Source: Bacillus sp. BP-3 (lineage in GTDB: Bacteria > Bacillota > Bacilli > Bacillales > Bacillaceae_G). From it: a stretch of DNA of 64,000 nucleotides. A program made the translations under genes and the position numbers. Positions 9,054 through 18,623 of the stretch are shown one piece after another. The notes under the pieces were generated by a model that had not been told where the DNA came from, ran no database searches, and was given only the letters and a program-made list of their open reading frames with translations. The stretch lies in contig NZ_JAQOTJ010000003.1 of NCBI RefSeq assembly GCF_028401955.1, forward strand, positions 310,001 to 374,000, in the 5' to 3' direction. Every line of letters starts with the position of its first letter. Within the stretch, counting starts at the first letter, position 1.

Positions 9054-9107
9054 TATATAATCAACAAAAAGACACCTCATCATAAGTGTCTTTTTGTTGA
9101 TTATATA
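9054..9107. terminator. Very long perfect hairpin
   Basis: 22-bp perfect arms, left 9054-9075 (TATATAATCAACAAAAAGAC then AC) and right 9086-9107, with a 10-nt loop. It lies downstream of the serine hydrolase gene and is long enough to act in both directions. Confidence 0.85.
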
Positions 9108-9208
9108 CGATAAAGCTAAAGGTATTACTTCGTATTAATTTTCATCTCAATTTCCGTATCTCACACAGCATTGTGGACATAATAAACATCGTTAAACAAT
9201 TATTAGAA

Positions 9209-9493
9209 AAATCGAAATGACAAAAGAGCGGGACGGATGGTATGAAACAATCATCTTTATCATCGCTAATTTAATTAGACCGCCTAATCAGCAAAAGGAA
9301 AAATCAAAAAATTATCGCGGGGCAGCCAAAGCATGTAAGAGAATTATTTCAGGTTTTAAAGAAGGAAGAAGAGAATGCTCTACTATATAGAGTCCATTCT
9401 TTTCTTTTTCATTTTTATGAGTGGCTCACAAAAGATGGAATAAACAACAATCCAGTAAAACATATAATAGTATTTCTGAAAATAAGGAAGTAA
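9209..9493 (+). pseudogene. Decayed fragment resembling a tyrosine recombinase N-terminus
   Basis: Two frames read coding-like. The first gives TKERDGWYETIIFIIANLIR. After a frame change near 9278 the second gives KHVRELFQVLKKEEENALLY and then FLFHFYEWLTKDGINNNPVK before a stop at 9493. The FYEWL-xxxGI-xxNP pattern resembles the core-binding domain of phage-type integrases. There is no catalytic domain, start or ribosome binding site. The identification is tentative. The rest of 9108-9668 shows only short open frames. Confidence 0.35.
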
Positions 9494-9668
9494 AGTTTAC
9501 AATGTTTAGAAAAGCTATAGATAGATTAAAATTAATTTTGGAGATGTGGTAATATGCAAATAGTTGATAGAATTCTACAAAAGTATATATTGAGGATAGC
9601 CTATAAAGAGGCATATGAGGTAGTATAAAAATAAAACAGAAAAATTTTAAAAGGGGATAGAAAGTATA

Positions 9669-10487
9669 ATGATGGATGAACAAGACTTGAAACAAGAATT
9701 ACAACAAATTAAAAATAACAATTATGCTGTACCAGAAGATGTGGATGCCTATCCATATGCCCAATGGATGATGGATTATATCGGGTCAAATGATGCTGAG
9801 CTACGGGATGAATTAATTTACAGTACACTCGAACGATGGATTACAAGCGAAGTATTTAGACAAAAAGAGTTACGGGGATTACTGCTGCAGGCGCTTAGTC
9901 CTGATTATTTGTTTTATAAAATCGGTGAAAAGGGAACAGACTCTGTTTTTAAGCGTGCTTTCTCAATTTTAATTCCACCGCTTATTTTATCTGTTCATGA
10001 AAACGAACCGTTCTTATCTGAAGAACAGCTTTACAGCGTGGCAGAACAAGTTCTCGAATATGTGCATCTTGAGCAGGATGTGCGAGGATATGTAGAGGGA
10101 AAAGGCTGGGCTCATTCTACTGCACATGCCGCAGATGCCTTGAATGCTTTAGCTCGTACGATACGAAATCGCGATTTTTCGCATGCTATCCTTACTGTTG
10201 TTCGACATAAGGTTCGTCTACATGATTACGTATACATAAACTTCGAGGATGAGAGATTAGTGACAGCAGTAATGTCTATATGGAACCAAAATCTCTTAAC
10301 CCAAGAAGAGTGGAACAATTGGCTTCACAGCTTTACAATAATTGAAGAAGCTCCGACTTCTCAAAATGATATTTTAGTACAAAACATTAAATCCTTCTTA
10401 AGAAGCTTGTATTTCCGAGCTTTAGAACAAGAAGGAAACTCTACGTTGACGATTGCTGCATTGGAGACTTTAAAAAAAATTGCATAA
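9669..10487 (+). CDS. DUF2785 family protein
   Basis: A 272-aa soluble, helix-rich protein. It has the DUF2785 hallmark GYVEGKGWAHSTAHAADALN (about residues 141-160), whose His/Asp pattern is conserved in the family. The first 60 residues (YPYAQWMMDYIGSNDAELRDE) also fit. The biochemical function of the family is unknown to me. A GGGGAT lies 14 nt before the first ATG, and a second ATG at 9672 is equally possible. It appears monocistronic, and no terminator was obvious before the lipoprotein gene. Confidence 0.85.
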   Translation: MMDEQDLKQELQQIKNNNYAVPEDVDAYPYAQWMMDYIGSNDAELRDELIYSTLERWITSEVFRQKELRGLLLQALSPDYLFYKIGEKGTDSVFKRAFSILIPPLILSVHENEPFLSEEQLYSVAEQVLEYVHLEQDVRGYVEGKGWAHSTAHAADALNALARTIRNRDFSHAILTVVRHKVRLHDYVYINFEDERLVTAVMSIWNQNLLTQEEWNNWLHSFTIIEEAPTSQNDILVQNIKSFLRSLYFRALEQEGNSTLTIAALETLKKIA

Positions 10488-10566
10488 GTTTTAATTTGAG
10501 GTGTAATTTTATAATTAGATTCATAATGTTATTTTTCACAAAATTAATAAACTCGAGGTAAAAGAA

Positions 10567-11382
10567 ATGAAAAAAATTTCAGCATTCATGTGTGTTTCCC
10601 TACTCTTACTAGGAGCATGTGACAAAAAAGAAACTGCTGTACCAAACAATCAAACAGAAAAACAACACGATAAGAAACAAACGGAAAAACAACAAGAGTC
10701 TCATGCAGCGAAACAAAAAGATGTGTTTGCAGCGACTCGAACAGCTTTAAAAGCAAAAACGAAAATGAATATATTCTTACCAACAGAAATCCCTCTGTCT
10801 AATGAAAAAAAGGTTTTATCTGCACATACTGAAGGGCAAGATAAAAATTACATGGTTACATTTTTTGAAAGCAACAGTCCATTACCTGTTGATTCCGCTG
10901 TACTTTCGGATTCTAAACAAGCTAAGAAAATCGCAAAACTATCTGTCAAAAAGTATGAGACAAAGGAAGAAGCTGGTAAAAGTTTATGTTCAACATTTAG
11001 ATTAAATCCTGATTACGAAAAAGATATCCCGAGCAAAGATGATCCTAGTGCAACAGATTTAGGGAATGGAATTAAAGGTTTTACTGAGGGAGCAGCAGGA
11101 ACAATGTATTTAAATTTTGTTAAGGATCATTGGGCAATTATTGTAAAAAGTCCATTGACAAATAAAGATGAAAATATAGCAATAGCAAAATCCATAGTGA
11201 ATCAATTAGATAAAGCACCACTCCCAACTCCAAGCTCTTACGCAGTTATAGATGTGGATAACAGACAGAAACAAAACCGTGTGTATTGGCAAAATGGAGA
11301 TACTTTATATGGAATAGAAACAAGTGGCTCTATCCAAGATGCATTAACTATTGCTGCTCACTTTGAGTCTACGTCTAAGTGA
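10567..11382 (+). CDS. Secreted lipoprotein, unknown function
   Basis: 271 residues starting with a lipoprotein signal, MKKISAFMCVSLLLLGAC, with the lipobox LGAC and lipidation at C18. A low-complexity Lys/Gln/Glu linker (about residues 19-55) precedes a compact C-terminal domain of about 210 residues. It should sit on the outer face of the membrane. Domain not recognised. ATG follows CGAGGTAAAAGAA. A terminator lies about 135 nt downstream. Confidence 0.75.
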   Translation: MKKISAFMCVSLLLLGACDKKETAVPNNQTEKQHDKKQTEKQQESHAAKQKDVFAATRTALKAKTKMNIFLPTEIPLSNEKKVLSAHTEGQDKNYMVTFFESNSPLPVDSAVLSDSKQAKKIAKLSVKKYETKEEAGKSLCSTFRLNPDYEKDIPSKDDPSATDLGNGIKGFTEGAAGTMYLNFVKDHWAIIVKSPLTNKDENIAIAKSIVNQLDKAPLPTPSSYAVIDVDNRQKQNRVYWQNGDTLYGIETSGSIQDALTIAAHFESTSK

Positions 11383-11515
11383 TTAACAAATGTATTTGCT
11401 CAATGAAGTAGATAAAAGAATCTAAAAATGTCATTGTCCTCTAATCAATTTAGTAAATATATTTCTGTGATGAAACATAACCAATTAAAAAGAAATACAT
11501 ATTGTTTATCAAAAG

Positions 11516-11547
11516 AAGAGTCTTAACAATTTAAGACTCTTTTTTTT
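11516..11547 (+). terminator. Terminator
   Basis: AAGAGTCTTAA / TTAAGACTCTT with a 4-nt loop and a T run. Confidence 0.85.
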
Positions 11548-11655
11548 GCATTTAGCATAGCAATATAAAACAAATAGTATTCATGGAGAAGATGAAACAT
11601 CATCAAGTACATAAATACTATCTGATATATTTCGAAATAAATGAGGGTGATGAAT

Positions 11656-12543
11656 ATGTTAGAACATTTAATAACCGAAGCACGTAATAAAAAAACAATG
11701 AATTTAGACGAAATGTCAACAATTGATCTTTTAACAATCATGAATGAAGAAGATGCAAAAATTGCAAAAGCAGTGAAACAAGAACTTCCACAAATCGCCA
11801 AGGCAGTTGAAGCAATTATTGCAGCAAAAAGAAAAGGTGGCCGCTTAATTTATATCGGAGCCGGAACGAGCGGACGTATTGGTGTATTAGATGCGGTTGA
11901 ATGTCCTCCAACATTCGGAACGGATCCAGAAGAGGTAATTGGATTAATCGCTGGTGGTGAAAAAGCGTTCATTAAAGCAGTAGAAGGTGCAGAAGATAGC
12001 AAAGATTTAGGTATTCAAAACTTAAAAAATATTTCCTTAACAAACAAAGATATTGTAGTAGGAATTGCAGCAAGCGGCCGTACTCCATACGTTATTGGAG
12101 GATTAGAATATGCAAATTCAATTGGTACACAAACAGTCGCAGTATGCTGTAACAAAGGTTCAGCAGTCGGAAAAATCGCATCCATTGCTATTGAAGTAGT
12201 AAATGGACCAGAAATATTAACTGGTTCCACTCGTTTAAAAGCAGGTACATCACAAAAATTAATTTGCAACATGCTTTCAACAGCTTCTATGGTAGGAATC
12301 GGGAAAGTGTATGGGAATTTAATGGTTGATGTTCAACTAACAAATGAAAAACTAATAGAGCGCGCAAAGCGTATCGTGATGGAGGCAACCTCTTGCGATT
12401 ATGAAACAGCTGAAACTTACTTAGCAAAAGCAAATAATAAACCTAAAATCGCGATTGTAATGATTTTAACAGGACTTTCAAAAGAAGAAGCAATGAAGAA
12501 ATTAGCAGAAACGCAAGGATTTGTTAGACAAGTCGTAAAATAA
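11656..12543 (+). CDS. murQ: N-acetylmuramic acid 6-phosphate etherase
   Basis: Cytoplasmic SIS-fold lyase/etherase that splits the D-lactyl ether of MurNAc 6-phosphate to give GlcNAc 6-phosphate, a step in cell-wall sugar recycling. The 295-aa product carries the family signature GAGTSGRIGVLDAVECPPTF, with the catalytic Glu in VECPPT, and IVVGIAASGRTPYVIGGL further on. The ATG at 11656 is chosen because GAGGGTGATGAAT precedes it. The frame is also open from an ATG at 11641, which lacks spacing to a ribosome binding site. It is 18 nt upstream of murP, so the two form an uptake-and-cleavage operon. Confidence 0.95.
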   Translation: MLEHLITEARNKKTMNLDEMSTIDLLTIMNEEDAKIAKAVKQELPQIAKAVEAIIAAKRKGGRLIYIGAGTSGRIGVLDAVECPPTFGTDPEEVIGLIAGGEKAFIKAVEGAEDSKDLGIQNLKNISLTNKDIVVGIAASGRTPYVIGGLEYANSIGTQTVAVCCNKGSAVGKIASIAIEVVNGPEILTGSTRLKAGTSQKLICNMLSTASMVGIGKVYGNLMVDVQLTNEKLIERAKRIVMEATSCDYETAETYLAKANNKPKIAIVMILTGLSKEEAMKKLAETQGFVRQVVK

Positions 12544-12561
12544 CCGAAAAGAGGACGACAG

Positions 12562-13980
12562 ATGAACAAATATCATAGCATGGCATCTCAAATTTTAGAT
12601 GCGGTTGGTGGTAGTGATAATGTTTCAGCATACACAAACTGTATGACACGTCTTCGTATTACACTTGTAAATCGTAATTTAATTAATGAAGAAGTATTAA
12701 AAAAGATTGATGGGGTTCTTGGCACTGTTGATGATGAAACATATCAAATTATTCTTGGACCAGGTGTTATAACAAAAGTAGCAGAACAGTTTGGTGCTTT
12801 ATTAGCAGAGAGAAAAGATGGCTCTTCAAAAATTTCTTCTGCAGATGAACTACAAGCAAAAGCTGCAGAAATCAAGGCAGAATTAAAGAAAAAGAATAAT
12901 ACACCTTTTAAAATTTTTTTAGGAAAAATAGGAAATATTTTCATTCCGCTTATACCAGCATTCGTTGGGGCAGGGTTAATTGCTGGTATCGCTTCAATTC
13001 TATTAAATAATATTACAGCTGGAAATTTAGATAAAGAAACTTGGGGACAATACGTAACAGTTTTAAATGTGATTAAAAACGCACTATTTAGTTACTTAAT
13101 AATTTTTGTTGGCATTAATGCGGCAAAAGAATTCAATACAACACCAGCACTTGGTGGGGTAATCGGTGGTATGCCCCTTTTAACTGGCATATCGTCAGAA
13201 AATCCAATTCTTAATATCTTTACTGGTCAGCCGCTATCTCCAGGACAAGGTGGAGTTATTGGGGTATTAGTGGCTGTTTGGATTTTAGCATTTGTAGAAA
13301 AGCTATTACGTAAATGGATTCCCGATGCCATTGAAAGTATCGTGACGCCCACAATCGTATTATTAATAGTAGGGCTTGTAACAATTTTCTTCATCATGCC
13401 ATTAGCAGGTTTCGTTTCAGATAATTTAATTGGCGCTATCAATTGGGTATTATTACGAGGTGGTGCATTTGCTGGATTTGTACTTGGCGCAACATTTTTA
13501 CCACTTGTTATGTTAGGTTTACACCAAATATTAATACCAATTCATCTTGAAATGATCAATGCAACAGGTATGACACAATTACTTCCTATTCTTTCAATGG
13601 CAGGGGCTGGGCAAGTTGGAGCGGCAATCGCATTATGGATTCGCTGTCGTAGAAATAAATCTTTAACAAATGTAATCAAAGGTGCACTCCCTGTAGGAAT
13701 TCTTGGCATTGGGGAACCATTAATTTACGGAGTCACATTACCATTAGGTCAGCCCTTTATCACCGCATGTATCGGCGGAGGTATTGGAGGAGCAGTCATC
13801 GGATTGCTTGGCAATGTTGGTGCAATTGCTATTGGGCCATCGGGCCTGGCATTAATCCCTTTAATTGCTGGTACAGTATGGTGGAAATACGTCATTGGAT
13901 TATTTGGAGGATATATTGGTGGGTTTATCGTAACCTATTTCTTTGGTGTGCCAAAGGAAGCGATGATAGAACAAAAATAA
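12562..13980 (+). CDS. murP: PTS N-acetylmuramic acid transporter, EIIBC
   Basis: 472-aa membrane permease that imports and phosphorylates N-acetylmuramic acid. The EIIB domain at the N-terminus has the phospho-cysteine C27 in TNCMTRLR. A short charged linker (AEIKAELKKKNN) leads to a roughly 360-residue EIIC domain with about ten hydrophobic segments and the substrate-site GEPLIYGVTLPL motif. There is no EIIA domain, so it must borrow a glucose-type EIIA. Pairing with murQ supports the MurNAc assignment over other glucose-superfamily sugars. No adjacent MurR-type regulator is present. Confidence 0.9.
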   Translation: MNKYHSMASQILDAVGGSDNVSAYTNCMTRLRITLVNRNLINEEVLKKIDGVLGTVDDETYQIILGPGVITKVAEQFGALLAERKDGSSKISSADELQAKAAEIKAELKKKNNTPFKIFLGKIGNIFIPLIPAFVGAGLIAGIASILLNNITAGNLDKETWGQYVTVLNVIKNALFSYLIIFVGINAAKEFNTTPALGGVIGGMPLLTGISSENPILNIFTGQPLSPGQGGVIGVLVAVWILAFVEKLLRKWIPDAIESIVTPTIVLLIVGLVTIFFIMPLAGFVSDNLIGAINWVLLRGGAFAGFVLGATFLPLVMLGLHQILIPIHLEMINATGMTQLLPILSMAGAGQVGAAIALWIRCRRNKSLTNVIKGALPVGILGIGEPLIYGVTLPLGQPFITACIGGGIGGAVIGLLGNVGAIAIGPSGLALIPLIAGTVWWKYVIGLFGGYIGGFIVTYFFGVPKEAMIEQK

Positions 13981-14133
13981 TACATATTAAAAGTACGATT
14001 AATTTTTTGATCAATCATTGGGATTCTACTATCATTCACCTACAGGGGAAAACTGCCACTTATGAAATATACATGCCCTAATATGTCCTAATATCTTATA
14101 ATAATAGGGAATTAATGTTAAAGGAGGGGTAAC

Positions 14134-14976
14134 ATGGTTGAGCGAATACTGAAAATAAATAAAGTGGAGATTTGTGCAGAAAGTTTTGGAAATCCTAAGG
14201 ACCCTGCTGTACTTTTAATTATGGGAGCTATGTCTTCATTAGATTGGTGGGATGAGGATTTCTGTCTCCGTCTCGCTGATCAAGGACGATTTGTTATTCG
14301 ATACGACCATCGTGATTTGGGACGATCGACTACTTATGAACCTGGTACTTCCAACTACACAATAGTAGACATGGCTACCGATGCAGTTGGAGTCCTGGAT
14401 GCTTATTCCATAAAGCGAGCTCATATTATTGGAATGTCCTTAGGCGGTATGATTGGTCAAATTCTTGCCCTTAGGTATCCGAATCGTTTATTTACGCTTA
14501 CTTTAATTGCATCAAGTGTGTTCGGGACTGAGATGGAAAAACTTCCTCCAATGGATGAGAATATCCTAAATCACCATGCAAAGAGTACATCCATAGTTTG
14601 GTCAAATCAAGAAGAAGCTGTTTCTTATATTGCGGATGGATGGAAAACTTTAGCCGGTTCCAAACCTTATGAGAGAGAAAGAATATATAAACTGGCGAAA
14701 AGGGAAGTGACCCGCGCTAAACAGCTTCCAAGCAGATTTAATCATGCCATGCTGCAAGGCGGAGATGAGTATTACGATAGGATGGGAGAAATCAGCATAC
14801 CGGTACTCATTATTCATGGAACAGAAGATCCAGCTTTGTCATACGAGCATGGACTTGCTCTTGCGAAAGCAATTCCACATGCTAAATTAGTGACTCTTGA
14901 AGGATCAGGGCATGAGATTCATAGTGAAGACTGGGAACAAATAATAGAATCAATTGCAAAATTTAGTTCCCGATGA
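14134..14976 (+). CDS. Alpha/beta hydrolase
   Basis: 280-aa cytoplasmic hydrolase. The nucleophile elbow is GMSLGGM (S102), the acid is in IHGTEDPALS and the histidine is in EGSGHEIHSED. An N-terminal oxyanion region, IMGAMSSLDWW, and the YDHRDLGRST segment are typical of epoxide hydrolase- or esterase-like members. ATG follows AAAGGAGGGG. Substrate unknown. It is monocistronic, with a hairpin 5 nt after the stop. Confidence 0.85.
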   Translation: MVERILKINKVEICAESFGNPKDPAVLLIMGAMSSLDWWDEDFCLRLADQGRFVIRYDHRDLGRSTTYEPGTSNYTIVDMATDAVGVLDAYSIKRAHIIGMSLGGMIGQILALRYPNRLFTLTLIASSVFGTEMEKLPPMDENILNHHAKSTSIVWSNQEEAVSYIADGWKTLAGSKPYERERIYKLAKREVTRAKQLPSRFNHAMLQGGDEYYDRMGEISIPVLIIHGTEDPALSYEHGLALAKAIPHAKLVTLEGSGHEIHSEDWEQIIESIAKFSSR

Positions 14977-14981
14977 AAAGA

Positions 14982-15016
14982 AGTCGTTGATAATTTTAAT
15001 GGTTATCAACGACTCT
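14982..15016 (+). terminator. Hairpin after the hydrolase gene
   Basis: Perfect 12-bp arms AGTCGTTGATAA / TTATCAACGACT with a weak T tract. Confidence 0.7.
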
Positions 15017-15151
15017 TGAGGAAATGCAGGCTGCCGTACAAATCATTGGCAAAAATGACATTCATGAGTTAAATTGAAGTGACATTGTTACCATCAATAT
15101 ATGAATATTCGTTCTGCGACATTTCCTAGAAAACAATAATGGTTTAAATAA

Positions 15152-15188
15152 ATAAGCCGACCATCACAATATTAAGGAGGTCGGCTTT
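15152..15188 (-). terminator. Terminator of the minus-strand membrane gene
   Basis: AAGCCGACC / GGTCGGCTT stem. On the minus strand it follows the stop at 15194. Confidence 0.75.
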
Positions 15189-15193
15189 ACTCG

Positions 15194-15763
15194 TTATCTA
15201 TTTATTCCTATCAGTTTATACCATTTCTTAAAGAATACCCGGCTCAATTCCACCCATATCCAACTGTACACAAAAGAAAAAATATAAATAAATCCTATGA
15301 TTTTTAATGAAATTGATGTACTGACGATTGGACCTAAAACCGGGAAACGGACAATATAGAGAAGGAAACAGATTCCACATAGCAATAAGAAAGATGTAAA
15401 AAAGATAATGTTGATTCGTTTTTTTAAACTAAAAAGAGATGACCCAATTCCTAAACCTACTATCCCTGTTGTGAACGGAAAAACAAAAGATTCACCGGGT
15501 TGGATCAGAACCAGTAAAAGAAAGGTTAAAACATAACTTTGAATTCCAAAGGGAATTGATACAATAGTACAAATCAAAATAGGAGCAGTAGCAAAAGGAC
15601 TAATGAGATATCCAATCCCCGGAAGAAGGTTTCCAGTTGACTGCAAGAGCGCTGCAAGTGCCGAAAAAATGGCAGTGAGCACGAGTTTTTTAGTATAAGA
15701 AAATGTTTTAAAATAATCGTGAAGCTTATATGACTCTTGTGACAAATCGCTAAGCCAATACAT
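15194..15763 (-). CDS. ECF-type transporter S component-like membrane protein
   Basis: 189 residues with five to six hydrophobic segments after a soluble N-terminus. The segment KLVLTAIFSALAALLQSTGN followed by LISPFATAPILICTIVS resembles the substrate-binding S subunits of energy-coupling-factor transporters. No ECF ATPase or T subunit is nearby, which is normal for S components that share a common module. The substrate cannot be inferred. A GAGAATG precedes the ATG, and a hairpin follows the stop. Confidence 0.55.
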   Translation of the reverse strand: MYWLSDLSQESYKLHDYFKTFSYTKKLVLTAIFSALAALLQSTGNLLPGIGYLISPFATAPILICTIVSIPFGIQSYVLTFLLLVLIQPGESFVFPFTTGIVGLGIGSSLFSLKKRINIIFFTSFLLLCGICFLLYIVRFPVLGPIVSTSISLKIIGFIYIFSFVYSWIWVELSRVFFKKWYKLIGINR

Positions 15764-15911
15764 AACATTCTCCTTTTTCGTTTGTACTTAGATAACTTTC
15801 TTAATACGTCATAAAATTCCTATTTTAGAGGTTGGCTTTTTCCCTGTAGCCAGACTCCTTAAAATCCAAAAATCAACGATACATAAGGTCTTTATCCTTA
15901 TTTATTCTCTA

Positions 15912-17291
15912 TTACTTAAAAATCTTTCGCAAAATTTTAATTTTGTCCCTATACGGTGGAAATACCAACCCAAAGTCTATCCTTGAACTTTTCTTTAAAA
16001 TGCTTTTACGATGTGTAAAAGTATCAAAACTATGTTTGCCATGATAGGCACCGAACCCTGCATTTCCTACTCCACCAAAAGGCAAGTGGATATTAGCCAT
16101 ATGTGACATTGTATCATTGACGCATCCTCCTCCAAAAGAAATTCGTCCTAATACTTGTTTTTCGGCGTTTTTATTTTCAGTAAATACATACAAAGCTAAC
16201 GGTTTGGGATGGTTGTTAATCATATGAATGACCTCATCTAAATCGCTGTACTCCATAATTGGTAAAATCGGTCCAAAAATTTCTTCTTTCATAGCTGAAT
16301 CATCCCACGATTTTGCTTCAAGAAGTGTTGGTTCAATATATAAATGACTTCTAGATGATTTTCCACCAAATATTATATGAATTTGGTCTTGTTCTAATAT
16401 AGAAAGAAGTCTATTAAATTGTCTCTCATTGACAATTCGACCATAATCATCGCTTTTTAATACATCTGATCCATAAAAGCTGGTAATGACTTCTTTCATT
16501 TTCGAAATCAGTTTTCCCTTAACAGATTTGTGTACAATAACATAATCAGGTGCTATACAGGATTGCCCGGCATTTATAAATTTCCCCCAAATAATACGTC
16601 TGGCTGCTATATCGAGGTTAGCTGTTTCATCGACAATAGCCGGTCCTTTTCCACCAAGCTCTAATGTTACTGGTACAAGGTTTTTCGCCGCAGCTTCCAT
16701 GACAACTTTTCCAACTGGAACGCTACCAGTAAAAAAGATATGGTCAAATGGTGCATGAATCAATAAAGAAGTTGTCTCTATATCACCTTCAATTACACGA
16801 ATATATTGCTTTTCAAACGTTTCACTTATTATTTTGTTCATTACAGCTGAAACATTTGGTGCATTTTCTGAAGGTTTGAGGACTACACAATTTCCTGCCG
16901 CAATTGCCCCAATAAGAGGTTCAATTAATGATTGGAATGGATAATTAAAAGGTCCAATAATCAACACTGTACCGTATGGCTCTTTTATTATGTAGCTTTT
17001 GGAAGGCGCAAAATGAATAGGTGTTTTTACTTTTTGAGGTTTCATCCACTGTTTTAGGTGTTTCATTATAAAGTTGATACTGTTATATGCGAAACCAATT
17101 TCTGCAGCATATGATTCAAACTCGCTTTTGTGTAAATCTTGATATAATGCGCTCAGCACTTGATTTTCATATTGTTTAATAGAGTTTTTTAATTTTTCTA
17201 ACTGTTTAAGACGAAATTGAAGACTTCTTGTATGATCATGATGGAAAAATTGTCTATGCTCTTGAATAAGTTGTTGCATATTATCAACCAT
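15912..17291 (-). CDS. Aldehyde dehydrogenase, NAD(P)-dependent (class 3-like)
   Basis: 459 residues, the short form lacking the N-terminal extension of class 1/2 enzymes. The catalytic Cys is C245 in INAGQSCIAPDY and the general base Glu is E211 in LELGGKGPAIV. FTGSVPVGK is the cofactor loop. GGVGNAGFGAYHGKHSFDTF near the C-terminus and a basic, hydrophobic tail are typical of fatty-aldehyde-type enzymes such as B. subtilis YwdH. The start follows GGAGGGA. It appears monocistronic. Likely role: oxidation of medium- or long-chain aldehydes. Confidence 0.9.
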   Translation of the reverse strand: MVDNMQQLIQEHRQFFHHDHTRSLQFRLKQLEKLKNSIKQYENQVLSALYQDLHKSEFESYAAEIGFAYNSINFIMKHLKQWMKPQKVKTPIHFAPSKSYIIKEPYGTVLIIGPFNYPFQSLIEPLIGAIAAGNCVVLKPSENAPNVSAVMNKIISETFEKQYIRVIEGDIETTSLLIHAPFDHIFFTGSVPVGKVVMEAAAKNLVPVTLELGGKGPAIVDETANLDIAARRIIWGKFINAGQSCIAPDYVIVHKSVKGKLISKMKEVITSFYGSDVLKSDDYGRIVNERQFNRLLSILEQDQIHIIFGGKSSRSHLYIEPTLLEAKSWDDSAMKEEIFGPILPIMEYSDLDEVIHMINNHPKPLALYVFTENKNAEKQVLGRISFGGGCVNDTMSHMANIHLPFGGVGNAGFGAYHGKHSFDTFTHRKSILKKSSRIDFGLVFPPYRDKIKILRKIFK

Positions 17292-17511
17292 TAGGAAATC
17301 CCTCCAATAGCAAGAAAATATTTAAATACCATGTATATCAATTGTAAAAACGATTTGATCCCAATCCATTTATTGTACGTATTGTTCAGACAAATCATTC
17401 TTTCTATTAATCTTACAGAATTGTAAGATATCTGTCATCTTTTTCAATAGCATTTAAAAATACCCAGCTTATATACTAAAGGTATACTTACTAAAAGGGG
17501 AGTGTGAGAAT

Positions 17512-17661
17512 ATGCATGAAGTGATTGAAGAAGTAATAGCTGGCCTATGTGAATTCGTAGTTGAAATTGCAGGTGAAGTCGTTACTGACATCTTTACAGA
17601 TTGGAATACAGAGGAAGAAAAAGAAGAAAAGGAGGAAAAGGAAGAAAAGGAAATATTGTAA
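17512..17661 (+). CDS. Small acidic protein, 49 aa, unknown
   Basis: ATG lies 9 nt after AAAGGGGAG. The product begins MHEVIEEVIAGLCEFVVEIA, an amphipathic helix, and ends in a Glu/Lys repeat tail (EEEKEEKEEKEEKEIL). It has a single Cys and no signal peptide. A palindromic TATACTAAAGGTATA lies 35 nt upstream and may be promoter-related. Function not recognised. Confidence 0.5.
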   Translation: MHEVIEEVIAGLCEFVVEIAGEVVTDIFTDWNTEEEKEEKEEKEEKEIL

Positions 17662-17758
17662 ATTCAAATCATTCATTATATAAAAACAAACGATGTACAA
17701 TGAAATTTTTAAAGATTTCTATGGACAAATCAAAATAATTCGTGCATAATTGTAAATA

Positions 17759-17781
17759 TTAATTAACACATCGTTAATTAA
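17759..17781 (+). promoter_or_regulatory. Probable NrtR-type operator upstream of the Nudix regulator
   Basis: Inverted repeat with perfect 9-bp arms, TTAATTAAC-acatc-GTTAATTAA, centred 64 nt before the ATG of the Nudix gene. Its core TTAAC-N5-GTTAA recurs in front of pncB at 18629-18643. Assignment to the adjacent regulator is inference from position and identity of the cores. Confidence 0.6.
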
Positions 17782-17833
17782 TAAGGGCGAGAAATACATA
17801 AAGAAAAATACTAACCGCTTAGGAGGGAGACAA

Positions 17834-18610
17834 ATGTCAAACCAAGAAGCTTTACAACAATATGATGTAAAAAAATATCACACACCTGATGGCTATACAT
17901 CAGATATCGCAGTATTTACTATTGTTACTGAAGAAAAAGAAGAACATAAACCTCCTGTTATGGCTCTGAAATTAATGCTGATCAAACGGGCATTAACAAA
18001 TGCAGAAGGAAAACCTAATATGGAAGCAGGGAAATGGGCGTTACCTGGCGGCTTTGTACAGGATGATGAAACGGCGTTTGAAGCAGCAAAGCGAGAGCTG
18101 GAGGAAGAAACAGGTGTAGAAGGTATACATATTAAACATTATGGCGTGTATGATAAACCTGGCCGTGATCCACGAGGTTGGATTATTTCTAACGCGCATT
18201 ATGCCATTGTATCAGAGTATTATTTAGAAAAACGTCAAGCTAATGATGATGCTGCAGAAGTTGCATTATTTTCAGTTGATGAAGTTCTGAAACTTGACTT
18301 AGCTTTTGATCATCATCAGATCATAAGTGACGCAATTAAATTCATTACAATTGATTTACTTCAAACAACTGTCGCAAAAAACTTTTTACCAAAAAGTTTC
18401 ACATATTCTGAGTTACAAGCCGTATTATTAACAGTTACTAAGGATCCAGCAATTAAGAGTGGACAGGCATTCGCGAGAAAAATAAAAACGTTGCCGTTTA
18501 TTCAAGAAATTACAGGTCAAACGACTCAACGAACATCAAAAAAGTCCGCGCAATTATATCGTTTTGTAGAGATGGACATAGTACAACCCATATACACGGC
18601 TAGATATTAA
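17834..18610 (+). CDS. nrtR: Nudix-type regulator of NAD metabolism (NrtR-like)
   Basis: 258 residues in two parts. The Nudix domain (about 20-150) has a full Nudix box running from G73 to V95 (GGFVQDDE then KRELEEETGV), so hydrolase activity may be retained. From about 165 to the end it resembles the winged-helix domain of NrtR repressors, which bind ADP-ribose (SFTYSELQAVLLTV, then LPFIQEI). It heads the genes for nicotinate salvage, which is the standard context of NrtR. A palindrome precedes it and a matching one precedes pncB, suggesting autoregulation and control of the operon. A plain ADP-ribose pyrophosphatase is the alternative. Confidence 0.75.
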   Translation: MSNQEALQQYDVKKYHTPDGYTSDIAVFTIVTEEKEEHKPPVMALKLMLIKRALTNAEGKPNMEAGKWALPGGFVQDDETAFEAAKRELEEETGVEGIHIKHYGVYDKPGRDPRGWIISNAHYAIVSEYYLEKRQANDDAAEVALFSVDEVLKLDLAFDHHQIISDAIKFITIDLLQTTVAKNFLPKSFTYSELQAVLLTVTKDPAIKSGQAFARKIKTLPFIQEITGQTTQRTSKKSAQLYRFVEMDIVQPIYTARY

Positions 18611-18623
18611 TTTTTTTAAAATA

